Positions 25,436 to 33,677 of a stretch of 64,000 nucleotides of DNA are shown one piece after another. A model generated the notes under the pieces. The model worked only from the letters and a program-made list of their open reading frames with translations, made no database searches and was not told the origin of the DNA. Both the position numbers and the translations under genes were made by a program. Position 1 is the stretch's first letter; the number at the start of each line of letters is the position of its first letter. This stretch comes from Pseudooceanicola algae. GTDB taxonomy: Bacteria; Pseudomonadota; Alphaproteobacteria; Rhodobacterales; Rhodobacteraceae. The stretch is from assembly GCF_003590145.2 (NCBI RefSeq), contig NZ_CP060436.1, positions 1,522,001 to 1,586,000 on the forward strand, written 5' to 3'.

Positions 25436-26638
25436 ATGACCGCACCAGCTTCATCCCCTCTGCCCACGCCCCGCGGGTTCCCCGAGGCAGAGTTGCGCGC
25501 CCGCACCGCCGCGGCGCAGGCCCGCATGGCCGAGGCCGGGCTGGAGGCGCTGCTGCTGACCACCGAACCCGCCTTGCGGTACTTCACCGGCTTCCTGACC
25601 CGGTTCTGGGGAAGCCCGACACGACCCTGGTTCCTGGTGATCCCGGCCAGCGGCGATCCAGTCGCGGTCATTCCCGCCATCGGCGCCCACCTGATGGGGC
25701 AAAGCTGGATCAGCGACGTCCGCAGCTGGTCCAGCCCCGAGCCCGGCGACACCGGGCTGCGGCTTCTGTCCGATTGTTTGGTGGAAAAGGCCCCGGAGGG
25801 CCGCGTCGGCCTGCCCTCCGGACCCGAAACCCATCTGCGCCTGCCGCTGTCGGATTGGGCCCGGTTGCGCGCCTTGCTGCCCCGGCATCACTTCACCGAT
25901 GACGCCGAGATCCTTGCCGACCTGCGCCTGCTGAAATCCCCCGCCGAGGTCGCGAAGATCGAAACCGCCTGCGCCATTGCGACCCGCGCCTTTGACCGGG
26001 TGCCCGAAATTGCCGGGCCCGGCGTTGCGCTGGATCAGGTGTTTCGCCGCTTCCAGATGCTCTGCCTCGAGGAGGGCGCGGATTGGGTGCCCTATCTCGC
26101 CGGTGGTGCCGGACCGGGCGGCTACGGCGACGTGATTTCCCCCGCCACGCCTGCGCCCCTGCAAAAAGGCGACGTGCTGATGCTGGATACGGGGCTGTGT
26201 CATGATGGTTATTTCTGTGATTTCGATCGCAATTTCTCGGTTGGGGCGCCGTCACCCGAAACCGTCCGCGCCCATGCCCGGCTGATCGGGGCCGCGCGCG
26301 CGGGCTTTGACCTTGCCCGTCCCGGCGCGACCTTTGCGGATCTTTTCGGGGCCATGAACCGCGTTTTGACACCCGGCGGAACCACGCCCGGCAGGCTGGG
26401 CCACGGCCTTGGGATGGAACTGACCGAAGGCCCGTCGATTGTCCCCTGGGAGGGCCGCGACCTGCAGCCAGGCATGGTCCTGACACTGGAACCGTTGCTG
26501 ACCCTACCCTCCGGTCAGGTGATGGTGCACGAGGAAAACATCCTGATCACCCCCACCGGCGCGCGCTGGCTGTCGCGACCAAGCGGACCGGAGATCGCCC
26601 TATTGCCCGTGCCCGAAGCGGCAAAGGCCGCCCCATGA
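25436..26638 (+). CDS. M24-family metallopeptidase (Xaa-Pro dipeptidase / ectoine hydrolase-like)
   Basis: A 400-residue 'pita-bread' enzyme. An N-terminal creatinase-like domain (residues 15-150) is followed by the catalytic domain with metal ligands in LDTGLCHDGYFCDFDR (Asp pair), LGHGLGMELTEGP (His), TLEPLL and MVHEENILI (Glu). Some M24 members are not peptidases; ectoine hydrolase DoeA/EutD is one. The next gene, overlapping by 4 bases, encodes an EutA-like enzyme, and eutA with eutD occurs in ectoine degradation clusters. No other ectoine genes are seen here, so the substrate stays open. Confidence 0.88.
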   Translation: MTAPASSPLPTPRGFPEAELRARTAAAQARMAEAGLEALLLTTEPALRYFTGFLTRFWGSPTRPWFLVIPASGDPVAVIPAIGAHLMGQSWISDVRSWSSPEPGDTGLRLLSDCLVEKAPEGRVGLPSGPETHLRLPLSDWARLRALLPRHHFTDDAEILADLRLLKSPAEVAKIETACAIATRAFDRVPEIAGPGVALDQVFRRFQMLCLEEGADWVPYLAGGAGPGGYGDVISPATPAPLQKGDVLMLDTGLCHDGYFCDFDRNFSVGAPSPETVRAHARLIGAARAGFDLARPGATFADLFGAMNRVLTPGGTTPGRLGHGLGMELTEGPSIVPWEGRDLQPGMVLTLEPLLTLPSGQVMVHEENILITPTGARWLSRPSGPEIALLPVPEAAKAAP

Positions 26639-27447
26639 CCCGGTTCCCCTATGACCTGTCGTCGGAATCGCCACCCCGCCTCGGGCTGATCGTCCTGCAG
26701 GCAGATGAAACCATCGAGCTGGATTTCCGCCGCCTGATCCCTGCGCCGGTCGAACTTCTGACCACGCGCATTGCCTCTGGCGCAGAGCTGAACGCGGCCA
26801 GTATCGCCGCGATGGAGGCCCGGATCACCGCCGCCGCTGCCCTTTTGCCCGAAGGCGCGGAGTTCACTGCGATCGGCTATGCCTGCACTTCGGCCTCGGC
26901 ACAGTTGGGGCCGCTGCGAGTCGCCGGGCTGATCCGCGACGGGGCCTGCGCCGCCCATGTGACCGAACCTGTCACGGCGCTGGTCACCGCCTGTCGCGCG
27001 CTCGGGCTGCGGCGGCTGGCGGTGCTGTCGCCCTATGTCGCCCCCGTCTCTGCCCGGCTGCGCGCGGTGCTGGCCGAGGCCGGGATCGCCACGCCGCGCT
27101 TCGGCTCCTTCGAGGAATCCCGCGAAGCTCTTGTCGCCCGGATTTCTGCCCCTTCGATCATCGACGCCGCCCTGGCGCTGGCCCGCGACAAGGATCCCGC
27201 GGCGCCCTCTGGTCCCGACGGGCCGGAAGGGCCGGACGGGATCGATGGGATCTTCCTGTCCTGCACCAATCTGCGCGGCCTCGACCTGATCGCGCCGCTC
27301 GAGGCGGAGCTCGGCCTGCCGGTGCTGACCTCGAACCAGGTGCTGGCCTGGCACATGATGGGCCTCGCCGGGTTGGCCGCGCCGGTGCCCGGGCGTTTGC
27401 AGGGTTTGCGATCCTCGGACACGGCCCTGCGCAGCCCGGCGACGTGA
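26635..27447 (+). CDS. EutA / maleate isomerase-like enzyme of the Asp/Glu racemase superfamily
   Basis: A 270-residue protein with the paired catalytic cysteines of the superfamily: Cys84 in GYACTSAS and Cys210 in LSCTNLRG. Relatives include maleate cis-trans isomerase, arylmalonate decarboxylase and EutA of ectoine use. An odd insert at about 186-205 (DGPEGPDGIDG) is Gly-Pro-Asp rich and collagen-like, and lies just before the second active-site strand; most relatives lack it. It overlaps the M24 gene by 4 bases, so the two probably act on one substrate, perhaps ring opening then hydrolysis or isomerisation. Confidence 0.82.
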   Translation: MTRFPYDLSSESPPRLGLIVLQADETIELDFRRLIPAPVELLTTRIASGAELNAASIAAMEARITAAAALLPEGAEFTAIGYACTSASAQLGPLRVAGLIRDGACAAHVTEPVTALVTACRALGLRRLAVLSPYVAPVSARLRAVLAEAGIATPRFGSFEESREALVARISAPSIIDAALALARDKDPAAPSGPDGPEGPDGIDGIFLSCTNLRGLDLIAPLEAELGLPVLTSNQVLAWHMMGLAGLAAPVPGRLQGLRSSDTALRSPAT

Positions 27448-27583
27448 AACCGTCATGTTGGCGGCCTAGATCAAACGGGGAAACCCTGCGACCTTGCCGG
27501 GACCGCGCAATGCCCCAAGTCTTGCCCGGCGGGGTCATGCCGCCTATACGCCCGACCAGACCAATCGCCAGAAGGCCCGGATC

Positions 27584-28678
27584 ATGCTTCAGACGCCCTA
27601 TTACCTGATCGACAAGTCCCGGCTGCTGCCGAACATGGAAAAGATCGCCTGGCTGCGCGAAAACTCCGGCGCAAAGGCCCTGCTGGCGCTGAAATGCTTT
27701 GCCACCTGGTCAGTCTTCGATTTCATGAGCGACTACATGGATGGCACCACCTCGTCTTCGCTCTACGAGGTCAAGCTGGGGCGCGAAAAATTCCCCGGCG
27801 AAACCCATGCCTATTCCGTCGCCTGGGCCGATCACGAGATCGACGAGGTGCTGGCCAATTCCGACAAGGTGATCTTCAACACCGCCGCGCAATTGCAACG
27901 CTTCGAAGGCGTCAGCCGCGACCATACCCGCGGTCTGCGGGTGAACCCCGGTGTCTCGACCTCGGATTTCGACCTGGCGGACCCGGCGCGGCCATTTTCG
28001 CGCCTTGGAGAACATGATCCCGAAGACATCGCCCCGGTGGCCGACCTGATTTCGGGCTTCATGTTCCACAACAATTGCGAGAACGCCGATTTCGACCGGT
28101 TCGACGCCATGCTGGGCGCGATTGAGCAGCGTTTCGGCCACCTGATCCGCAAGATGGACTGGATCTCGCTCGGGGGGGGCATCCATTTCACCGGCGCCGA
28201 TTACCCGCTGCACCGCCTGGCCGAACGCCTGCGCCGCTTTGCCGGCGAGAACGAGGTGCAGGTCTATCTTGAACCGGGCGAGGCGGCGATCACCGGCTCA
28301 ACCACGCTGGAAGTCTCGGTTCTGGACACGCTTTTCAACGGCAAGAACCTGGCCATCGTCGACAGTTCCATCGAGGCGCACATGCTGGATCTGCTGATCT
28401 ACCGCGAAAGCGCAAAGATGGCGGAAAGCGGCGACCAGAACTGGATGATCTGCGGGAAATCCTGCCTTGCAGGGGACATCTTCGGGGAATTCCGCTTTGA
28501 CCGGACCCTGAAACCCGGCGACCGCCTGTCGATCGAGGATGCGGCAGGCTATACGATGGTCAAGAAGAACTGGTTCAACGGCGTGCAGATGCCCGCCATC
28601 GCGATCCGCGAGCTGGACGGGACCGAACGCCTCGTGCGGGATTTCGACTATGGCGATTTCGTCTCGGCCCTGTCCTGA
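27584..28678 (+). CDS. nspC: Carboxynorspermidine/carboxyspermidine decarboxylase
   Basis: A 364-residue PLP enzyme of the alanine racemase-like fold. Lys37 in ALKCFATW should hold PLP; HNNCENADF, SLGGGIHFT, LEPGEAAI and the CGKSCLAGDIFGE active-site motif are characteristic of NspC. It decarboxylates carboxy(nor)spermidine to (nor)spermidine, the last step of the alternative polyamine route. The start at 27584 is set by family alignment with GAAGG upstream. The next gene, 58 bases on, encodes the preceding step, forming a two-gene pathway. Confidence 0.93.
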   Translation: MLQTPYYLIDKSRLLPNMEKIAWLRENSGAKALLALKCFATWSVFDFMSDYMDGTTSSSLYEVKLGREKFPGETHAYSVAWADHEIDEVLANSDKVIFNTAAQLQRFEGVSRDHTRGLRVNPGVSTSDFDLADPARPFSRLGEHDPEDIAPVADLISGFMFHNNCENADFDRFDAMLGAIEQRFGHLIRKMDWISLGGGIHFTGADYPLHRLAERLRRFAGENEVQVYLEPGEAAITGSTTLEVSVLDTLFNGKNLAIVDSSIEAHMLDLLIYRESAKMAESGDQNWMICGKSCLAGDIFGEFRFDRTLKPGDRLSIEDAAGYTMVKKNWFNGVQMPAIAIRELDGTERLVRDFDYGDFVSALS

Positions 28679-28736
28679 GACCTGACCCTGAAATCCCGTC
28701 CTGAAAACTGATTTGCAAAGGGGGAAACCCGAACTG

Positions 28737-29975
28737 ATGAAACGCAATGTCCTCATCATCGGCGCCGGCGGCGTCGCCCAGGTCGTCGCGCATAAATGCG
28801 CACAGAACAACGATACGCTGGGGGATCTTCACATCGCCAGCCGGACCCGCGCCAAATGCGAGGCGATCATCGCCAGCGTGCATGAGAAATCCGCGATGAA
28901 GGTGGATGGGGTCTTTGACGCCCATGCGGTCGATGCCATGGACAGCGCCGCCGTGGCCGCCCTGATCCGGCAGGTCGGCGCAGAGATCGTCATCAATGTC
29001 GGCACTGCCTTCGTCAACATGACCGTGCTCGACGCCTGCATCGAAACCGGCGCGGCCTATATCGACACGGCGATCCATGAAGATCCCGAAAAGATTTGCG
29101 AAACCCCGCCCTGGTACGGCAATTACGAATGGAAGAAGCGCGATCTTTGCGCGCAAAAGGGCGTGACCGCGATCCTTGGCGCGGGCTTCGATCCGGGCGT
29201 GGTCAATGCCTTTGCCCGCTTTGCCATCGACGAATACATGGACGAGGTCACCTCGATCGACATCGTCGACATCAATGCCGGCAGCCATGGCAAGTATTTC
29301 GCCACCAATTTCGACCCGGAAATCAACTTCCGCGAATTCACCGGCACCGTCTATTACTGGGAAGACCAGCAATGGAAGGAAAAGAAGATGTTCGAAAGCG
29401 GCCGGGACTGGGATCTTCCGGTTGTCGGCACGCAGCGCGCCTACCAGTCCGGCCATGACGAGGTGCATTCCCTGGCGGCGAACTACCCGCAGGCCGATGT
29501 GCGTTTCTGGATGGGCTTCGGAGAGCATTACATCAATGTCTTCACCGTGCTGCAATCGCTCGGCCTGCTGTCCGAACAACCCGTCAAGACCGCCGAGGGG
29601 CTGGAGGTCGTGCCGCTGAAGGTCGTGAAGGCCGTGCTGCCCGATCCCTCGTCCCTCGCGCCCGATTACACCGGCAAGACCTGCATCGGGGACCTGGTGA
29701 AGGGGCGCAAGGACGGCAAGGATGTCGAGGTCTTCGTCTACAACGTCGCCGATCACGCCGAAGCCTATGCCGAGGTCGGCTCGCAGGGGATTTCCTATAC
29801 CGCCGGTGTGCCCCCCGTGGCGGCCGCGCTGCTGATCGCCTCGGGCGATTGGGATGCGGGCACCATGAAGAACGTCGAAGAGCTTAATCCCAAACCGTTC
29901 TTCACCATTCTCGACCGGATCGGCCTGCCCACCCGCGTCGAATTCAACGGCACCGACACCGCCTGGAACGCCTGA
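28737..29975 (+). CDS. Carboxynorspermidine/carboxyspermidine dehydrogenase (saccharopine dehydrogenase family)
   Basis: A 412-residue NAD(P)H enzyme. The Rossmann motif GAGGVAQVV lies at residues 9-17; the saccharopine dehydrogenase core follows (ILGAGFDPGVVNAFARFA, DINAGSHGKYFATNF). The product of this family when paired with nspC joins aspartate semialdehyde to putrescine or diaminopropane to give carboxyspermidine or carboxynorspermidine. It gives the cell a spermidine route that needs no S-adenosylmethionine. A hairpin terminator follows the stop at once. Confidence 0.93.
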   Translation: MKRNVLIIGAGGVAQVVAHKCAQNNDTLGDLHIASRTRAKCEAIIASVHEKSAMKVDGVFDAHAVDAMDSAAVAALIRQVGAEIVINVGTAFVNMTVLDACIETGAAYIDTAIHEDPEKICETPPWYGNYEWKKRDLCAQKGVTAILGAGFDPGVVNAFARFAIDEYMDEVTSIDIVDINAGSHGKYFATNFDPEINFREFTGTVYYWEDQQWKEKKMFESGRDWDLPVVGTQRAYQSGHDEVHSLAANYPQADVRFWMGFGEHYINVFTVLQSLGLLSEQPVKTAEGLEVVPLKVVKAVLPDPSSLAPDYTGKTCIGDLVKGRKDGKDVEVFVYNVADHAEAYAEVGSQGISYTAGVPPVAAALLIASGDWDAGTMKNVEELNPKPFFTILDRIGLPTRVEFNGTDTAWNA

Positions 29976-30000
29976 GAACGGCTCCCCCTGCCTGAACTGG

Positions 30001-30020
30001 GGCGCCCGTTTCGGGGCGCC
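30001..30020. terminator. Shared terminator of the polyamine genes and modC
   Basis: GGCGCCC-gtttcg-GGGCGCC, a perfect 7-base stem and 6-base loop filling most of the 45-base gap between two genes that run toward each other. No T-run is seen, so its strength is uncertain. Confidence 0.55.
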
Positions 30021-31094
30021 TCAGCCTACGTCGCCGGGGGCAATGGCGACGCTTTTGACCACCGCATGACAGACCTGTCCCGGCGCCAGATCCATGGCGG
30101 CGACGGAGCGTTGCGTGACCCGGGCCAGCACCCGACCGGCCGGTGTCTCCAGCGCGACAAGGCAACCCGGCCCCGAGCCGGCGCGGATTTCCCGGATGCG
30201 GCCCGGCAGGATGTTCAGCGCAGACAGGCCCTCGGGCCGGGTCTTCGACAGGATCACCTCGCTGGCGGCGATACGGATGCGCAGCACCCCGCTGTCCTGC
30301 GTCACGCGCGGCAGGAACAGCGGCACGCCCCCGGCGCGCAGTTCGGTCATGCCATCGGCGTGATGGGCGACGATCTCTGCCTGCAACACCGCCCCCGCTC
30401 CACGCACCCCCGCCGGCAGGACGCCGGGATCCCCCAGCACATCGACCGCCGGCCCCTGGCGCAGGACCCGGCCGTTTTCCAGCGCGACAATGGTAGTGGC
30501 CAGGCGCGCGACCTCGGCCGGGGCATGGCTGACGTAAAGGATCGGCACCTTCACCTCGTCCCGCAACCGTTCGAAATAGGGCAGGATTTCCGCCTTTCGG
30601 GCTTCATCGAGGGCGGCGAGCGGTTCATCGGCCAGGATCAACTGCGGCTCCGACAAAAGCGCCCGCCCGATGGCGACACGTTGCTTTTCCCCCCCCGAGA
30701 GCGCGGCCGGGCGCCGGTCGAGCAATGCACCTATCCCCAGCATCTCGACCACTCGCGCCTCTTCACCGCGCTCGGGCAGGCGGGCGAACCAACGCCCGTA
30801 GCGCAGGTTCTGGCGCACCGAAAGATGTGGAAACAGCCGCCCTTCCTGAAAGATACAGCCCAAGCGGCGGCGATGCACCGGCAGGGCCAGCCCCGCGCCC
30901 GTGTCCAGCAACACCCGGTCGTTCAGCGCGATCCGGCCTTGCTGCACGCGCAGCAGCCCGGCAACCGCGTTGATGACGCTGCTTTTCCCGGAGCCGGAGC
31001 GGCCGAACAACACCGTCACCCCCGGCGGCGCGTCGAAGGCGGCCCGAAGCTGAAAGCCCCCGAAATCGTGGGAAATATCGACAGAAAGGCTCAT
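30021..31094 (-). CDS. modC: Molybdate ABC importer ATPase
   Basis: A 357-residue ATPase. Walker A GRSGSGKSS near 30, signature LSGGEKQRVAIGRAL near 130, Walker B LILADEPLAALD, and a C-terminal MOP/TOBE domain (about 290-357, LNILPGRIREIRAGSG) typical of ModC. The start MSLSVDISHDF at 31094 overlaps the modB stop (ATGA). Last gene of modE-modA-modB-modC. Molybdate brought in here would feed the bis-MGD cofactor of the formate dehydrogenase at 5.4-8.3 kb. Confidence 0.94.
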   Translation of the reverse strand: MSLSVDISHDFGGFQLRAAFDAPPGVTVLFGRSGSGKSSVINAVAGLLRVQQGRIALNDRVLLDTGAGLALPVHRRRLGCIFQEGRLFPHLSVRQNLRYGRWFARLPERGEEARVVEMLGIGALLDRRPAALSGGEKQRVAIGRALLSEPQLILADEPLAALDEARKAEILPYFERLRDEVKVPILYVSHAPAEVARLATTIVALENGRVLRQGPAVDVLGDPGVLPAGVRGAGAVLQAEIVAHHADGMTELRAGGVPLFLPRVTQDSGVLRIRIAASEVILSKTRPEGLSALNILPGRIREIRAGSGPGCLVALETPAGRVLARVTQRSVAAMDLAPGQVCHAVVKSVAIAPGDVG

Positions 31095-31777
31095 CCCCCC
31101 GCCACCCGCCGGGCGATGCGGCGCCCGATGACCTCTGACAGCAGCAGCGCCCCCATCGCGATGAAAACGGAGATCACCACCAGCCGCGCCGCCGCACCTT
31201 CGCCATCCGGCACCTGCAAAAAGGCATAGATGGCCGAGGGCATCGTCTGCGTCTGGCCGGGAATGTTCGACACAAAGGTGATCGTCGCCCCGAATTCGCC
31301 CATGGCCTTGGCAAAGGCCAGAATGGCGCCCGCCACGATGCCGGGCAAGGCCATGGGCAGGGTCACGGTCGCAAAGATCCACATCGGCCGGGCCCCCAGC
31401 GTCGCGCTGGCCTGTTCAAGCCGCAGATCGACCGCCTCGATCGACAGGCGGATCGCCCGGACCATCAGCGGAAAGCCCATGATCCCCGCCGCCAGCGCCG
31501 CGCCGGTCCAGCGAAAGGCAAAGACCAGTCCGATGCGCTCCAGCGGCGCGCCGATCGGCCCCTGCGGCCCCATGGTCAGCAACAGGATGTACCCCGTCAC
31601 CACCGGCGGCAGCACCAGCGGCAGATGCACCAACCCGTTCAGCACCTGCCGCCCCGGAAACCGCCAGCGCGCCAGGGCATGGGCGGTCAGGATACCGAAG
31701 GGCAGGCTGACCAGCGTTGCCCAGCTTGCCACTTTCAGCGACAGCAGAACCGCCTGCCATGCCTCGGGTCCCAGCAT
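31091..31777 (-). CDS. modB: Molybdate ABC importer permease
   Basis: A 228-residue inner-membrane permease beginning MLGPEAWQAVLLSLKVA, with five or so membrane segments and the EAA motif EQASATLGARPMWIFATVTLPMALPGI. The segment GEFGATITFVSNIPGQTQTMPSAIY is a strong ModB signature. It starts one base after the modA stop and overlaps modC by 4 bases. Confidence 0.95.
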   Translation of the reverse strand: MLGPEAWQAVLLSLKVASWATLVSLPFGILTAHALARWRFPGRQVLNGLVHLPLVLPPVVTGYILLLTMGPQGPIGAPLERIGLVFAFRWTGAALAAGIMGFPLMVRAIRLSIEAVDLRLEQASATLGARPMWIFATVTLPMALPGIVAGAILAFAKAMGEFGATITFVSNIPGQTQTMPSAIYAFLQVPDGEGAAARLVVISVFIAMGALLLSEVIGRRIARRVAGG

Positions 31778-31778
31778 G

Positions 31779-32549
31779 TCAATCGCCCGCCAGCAGGGTA
31801 AAGCCCTGGGCCGCAAAGGCCGACCCCGCCTGGTGACCGGCAAGATAGGCCAATGCGTCCGATTTCAGCGGGTTGTCGCTGCGCGCAAGGCCCGCCATGG
31901 GGTAGATGATCGGCGGATGGCTGTCAGCGGGAAAGCGGCCCAACACCGAAACCCGTACCGCCGCCACCGCATCGGTGGCATAGATCACCCCCAGCGGCGC
32001 CGCACCCGAGGTGACCAGGGCCAGGGCTGCGCGGACATTGTCGGCCTGCGCCACCTGCCGCGCCACGCTGTTCCAAAGGCCAAGGGTTTGCAGCGCGGCC
32101 TTGCCGTAGATCCCCGCAGGCACCGCATCAACCAATGCCATGGCGAGGTGGCCCCGAGGTCCAAGCAGCCCGGCGAGATCCAGATCCGGGCCGATGGTGA
32201 CCGGACCCGCCTGCGTATCCTGCCCCACCAGCACCAGCGCATTGCCCAGCAGTTCGACGCGGCTGCCGGGATCGGTCAGGCCTCTGGCCTCGAGTTCATC
32301 CATCCAGCCCGGATTGGCCGAGATGAAGATATCCGCCGGGGCGCCCTGTTCGATCTGCCGGGCCAGCGCCGAAGACCCGGCAAAGGACAGGTCCATGTGG
32401 TTGCCGGTCTGCGCCTCGTACCCCGCCGCGACATCCTCCATCGCGGTTTTCAGGCTGGCGGCCGCAAAGACAAGAACGTCATCGGCATGGGATACCTTGG
32501 GGCCAAGTGCCAGCCCGAGGATCAGCGCCACGCCTGCCGGGAATTTCAT
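31779..32549 (-). CDS. modA: Molybdate-binding protein
   Basis: A 256-residue periplasmic protein with a signal peptide cleaved near VSHA-DDV. The opening LVFAAASLKTAMEDVAAGYE and the FAGSSALARQIEQGAPADIFISAN segment are the oxyanion-binding parts of ModA. It captures molybdate or tungstate. CTGGAGG lies just before the ATG. An inverted repeat (CGATAT ... ATATCG) lies 12 bases upstream of the start and may be the site where the ModE-like regulator acts. Confidence 0.95.
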   Translation of the reverse strand: MKFPAGVALILGLALGPKVSHADDVLVFAAASLKTAMEDVAAGYEAQTGNHMDLSFAGSSALARQIEQGAPADIFISANPGWMDELEARGLTDPGSRVELLGNALVLVGQDTQAGPVTIGPDLDLAGLLGPRGHLAMALVDAVPAGIYGKAALQTLGLWNSVARQVAQADNVRAALALVTSGAAPLGVIYATDAVAAVRVSVLGRFPADSHPPIIYPMAGLARSDNPLKSDALAYLAGHQAGSAFAAQGFTLLAGD

Positions 32550-32560
32550 GATGCCTCCAG

Positions 32561-32584
32561 CGATATGTTTCGTGGGGAATATCG
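32561..32584 (-). promoter_or_regulatory. Candidate ModE-type operator before modA
   Basis: CGATAT and ATATCG face each other across 12 bases between the modE and modA genes. Known Mo-boxes are AT-rich inverted repeats with CG-containing ends and similar spacing, so this fits repression of modABC by the upstream regulator. It is close to the modA ribosome site, so binding would also hinder initiation. Confidence 0.5.
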
Positions 32585-32610
32585 TCCTGCGCCACCCTGC
32601 TGCGCAAGGG

Positions 32611-33000
32611 CTATTTTCGGTCCGCAGCCTCGGCGGGGGTATCGCCCGAGGGTGCGTCCAGCAGCGCCTGCAACCGGTCGACATGATCGCGTCCCGCGTC
32701 GCGCGCGGCCTCCTCCAGCCCCCGATAGGCCTCCAGTACGGCCTGCCCGGTTTCGGTGACGCGCGCCCCGCCGCCCTTCGACCCGCCGCGCGACGACGCC
32801 ACGAGAGGGGTGGCGAACATCCGGTTCATGACTTCGACCAATTGCCAGGCGCGCTTGTAGCTCATCCCCATTTCGCGCCCCGCCGCAGCGATGGAGCCTG
32901 TCTCGGCAATGCGTTCCAGCAGATCGGCCTTGCCCGGGCCCATCATGCGCTCTGGTCCGAACAGGATCCGGATGCGGAAACGTGGTGCCTCGTCGTTCAT
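32611..33000 (-). CDS. ModE-like DNA-binding regulator without molybdate domain
   Basis: A 129-residue LysR-type winged-helix protein of the ModE/MopA-N group: LLERIAETGSIAAAGREMGMSYKRAWQLVEVMNRMF, then SSRGGSKGGGARVTETG, the signature of ModE N-terminal domains. The C-terminal di-MOP molybdate domain of full-length ModE is absent, as is common in alphaproteobacteria; it may sense molybdate by another protein or act as a constitutive repressor. It precedes modA by 61 bases. Its start at 33000 is set by family alignment. Confidence 0.88.
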   Translation of the reverse strand: MNDEAPRFRIRILFGPERMMGPGKADLLERIAETGSIAAAGREMGMSYKRAWQLVEVMNRMFATPLVASSRGGSKGGGARVTETGQAVLEAYRGLEEAARDAGRDHVDRLQALLDAPSGDTPAEAADRK

Positions 33001-33233
33001 GCTGCGGTCCCCGATATTGCGCGCCGAGGCGCCCGGCCTTGGCCCAAGCTGACCGCTGCCGCAAACCGGTTCAAGCCGAAAGACCGCTTCACCCAACCAG
33101 GGACCCACCCATGTTCACCCCGAACCGCAGTCCCGCCCATGTCGAATTTCCCCCTCACCGAGGCGCGGGGGCTGTTGCACTTCTGTCATGAATGGCGTTC
33201 CTATCCGCCTCAGGAGACGGGAAGGGAACATCC

Positions 33234-33611
33234 ATGGAAGACTTTGATCGCAACGCAGTAGAGGCCGAGATTCGTACGGCCTTTGACGCCTATGAACGCG
33301 CCCTGTCGGAAAACGATGTTCCCGCGCTGTCGGAATTCTTCTGGGAAGACCCCCGCGCGGTACGGCTTGGCCCGGATGGCGGTCTTTACGGTCACGACCG
33401 CATCCGCGCTTTCCGGCGGGGCCGCGACGTGTCCGACATCGCCCGCGACCTTTACGAGATCCGCATCCTGGCGCTTGGCCCCAATACCGGGTCGGCGACC
33501 TGCGAATACCGCCGGATCGGATCGGGCAAACGCGGCGCGCAAAGCCAGGTCTGGAAGCGGTTCCCGGAAGGCTGGCGCATCGTATCGGCCCACGTCAGCC
33601 TGCAGGGCTGA
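33234..33611 (+). CDS. Small SnoaL/AtzH-like protein (DUF3225)
   Basis: A 125-residue protein with a single cone-shaped alpha+beta-barrel fold (EIRTAFDAYERALSENDVPALSEFFWEDPRAVRLGPDGGLYGHDRIRAFRRGR ... WKRFPEGWRIVSAHVSL). The AtzH group accompanies amidases and hydrolases in some catabolic operons. Here it is alone, divergent from modE. GAAGGGAA precedes the start. Role unknown. Confidence 0.8.
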   Translation: MEDFDRNAVEAEIRTAFDAYERALSENDVPALSEFFWEDPRAVRLGPDGGLYGHDRIRAFRRGRDVSDIARDLYEIRILALGPNTGSATCEYRRIGSGKRGAQSQVWKRFPEGWRIVSAHVSLQG

Positions 33612-33677
33612 CGGCAGGACCCTGCCCCGCCGCGATAGTCGGCCCCCGGTCCGCGCCGCAGGGCAGGATCCCGGGGA

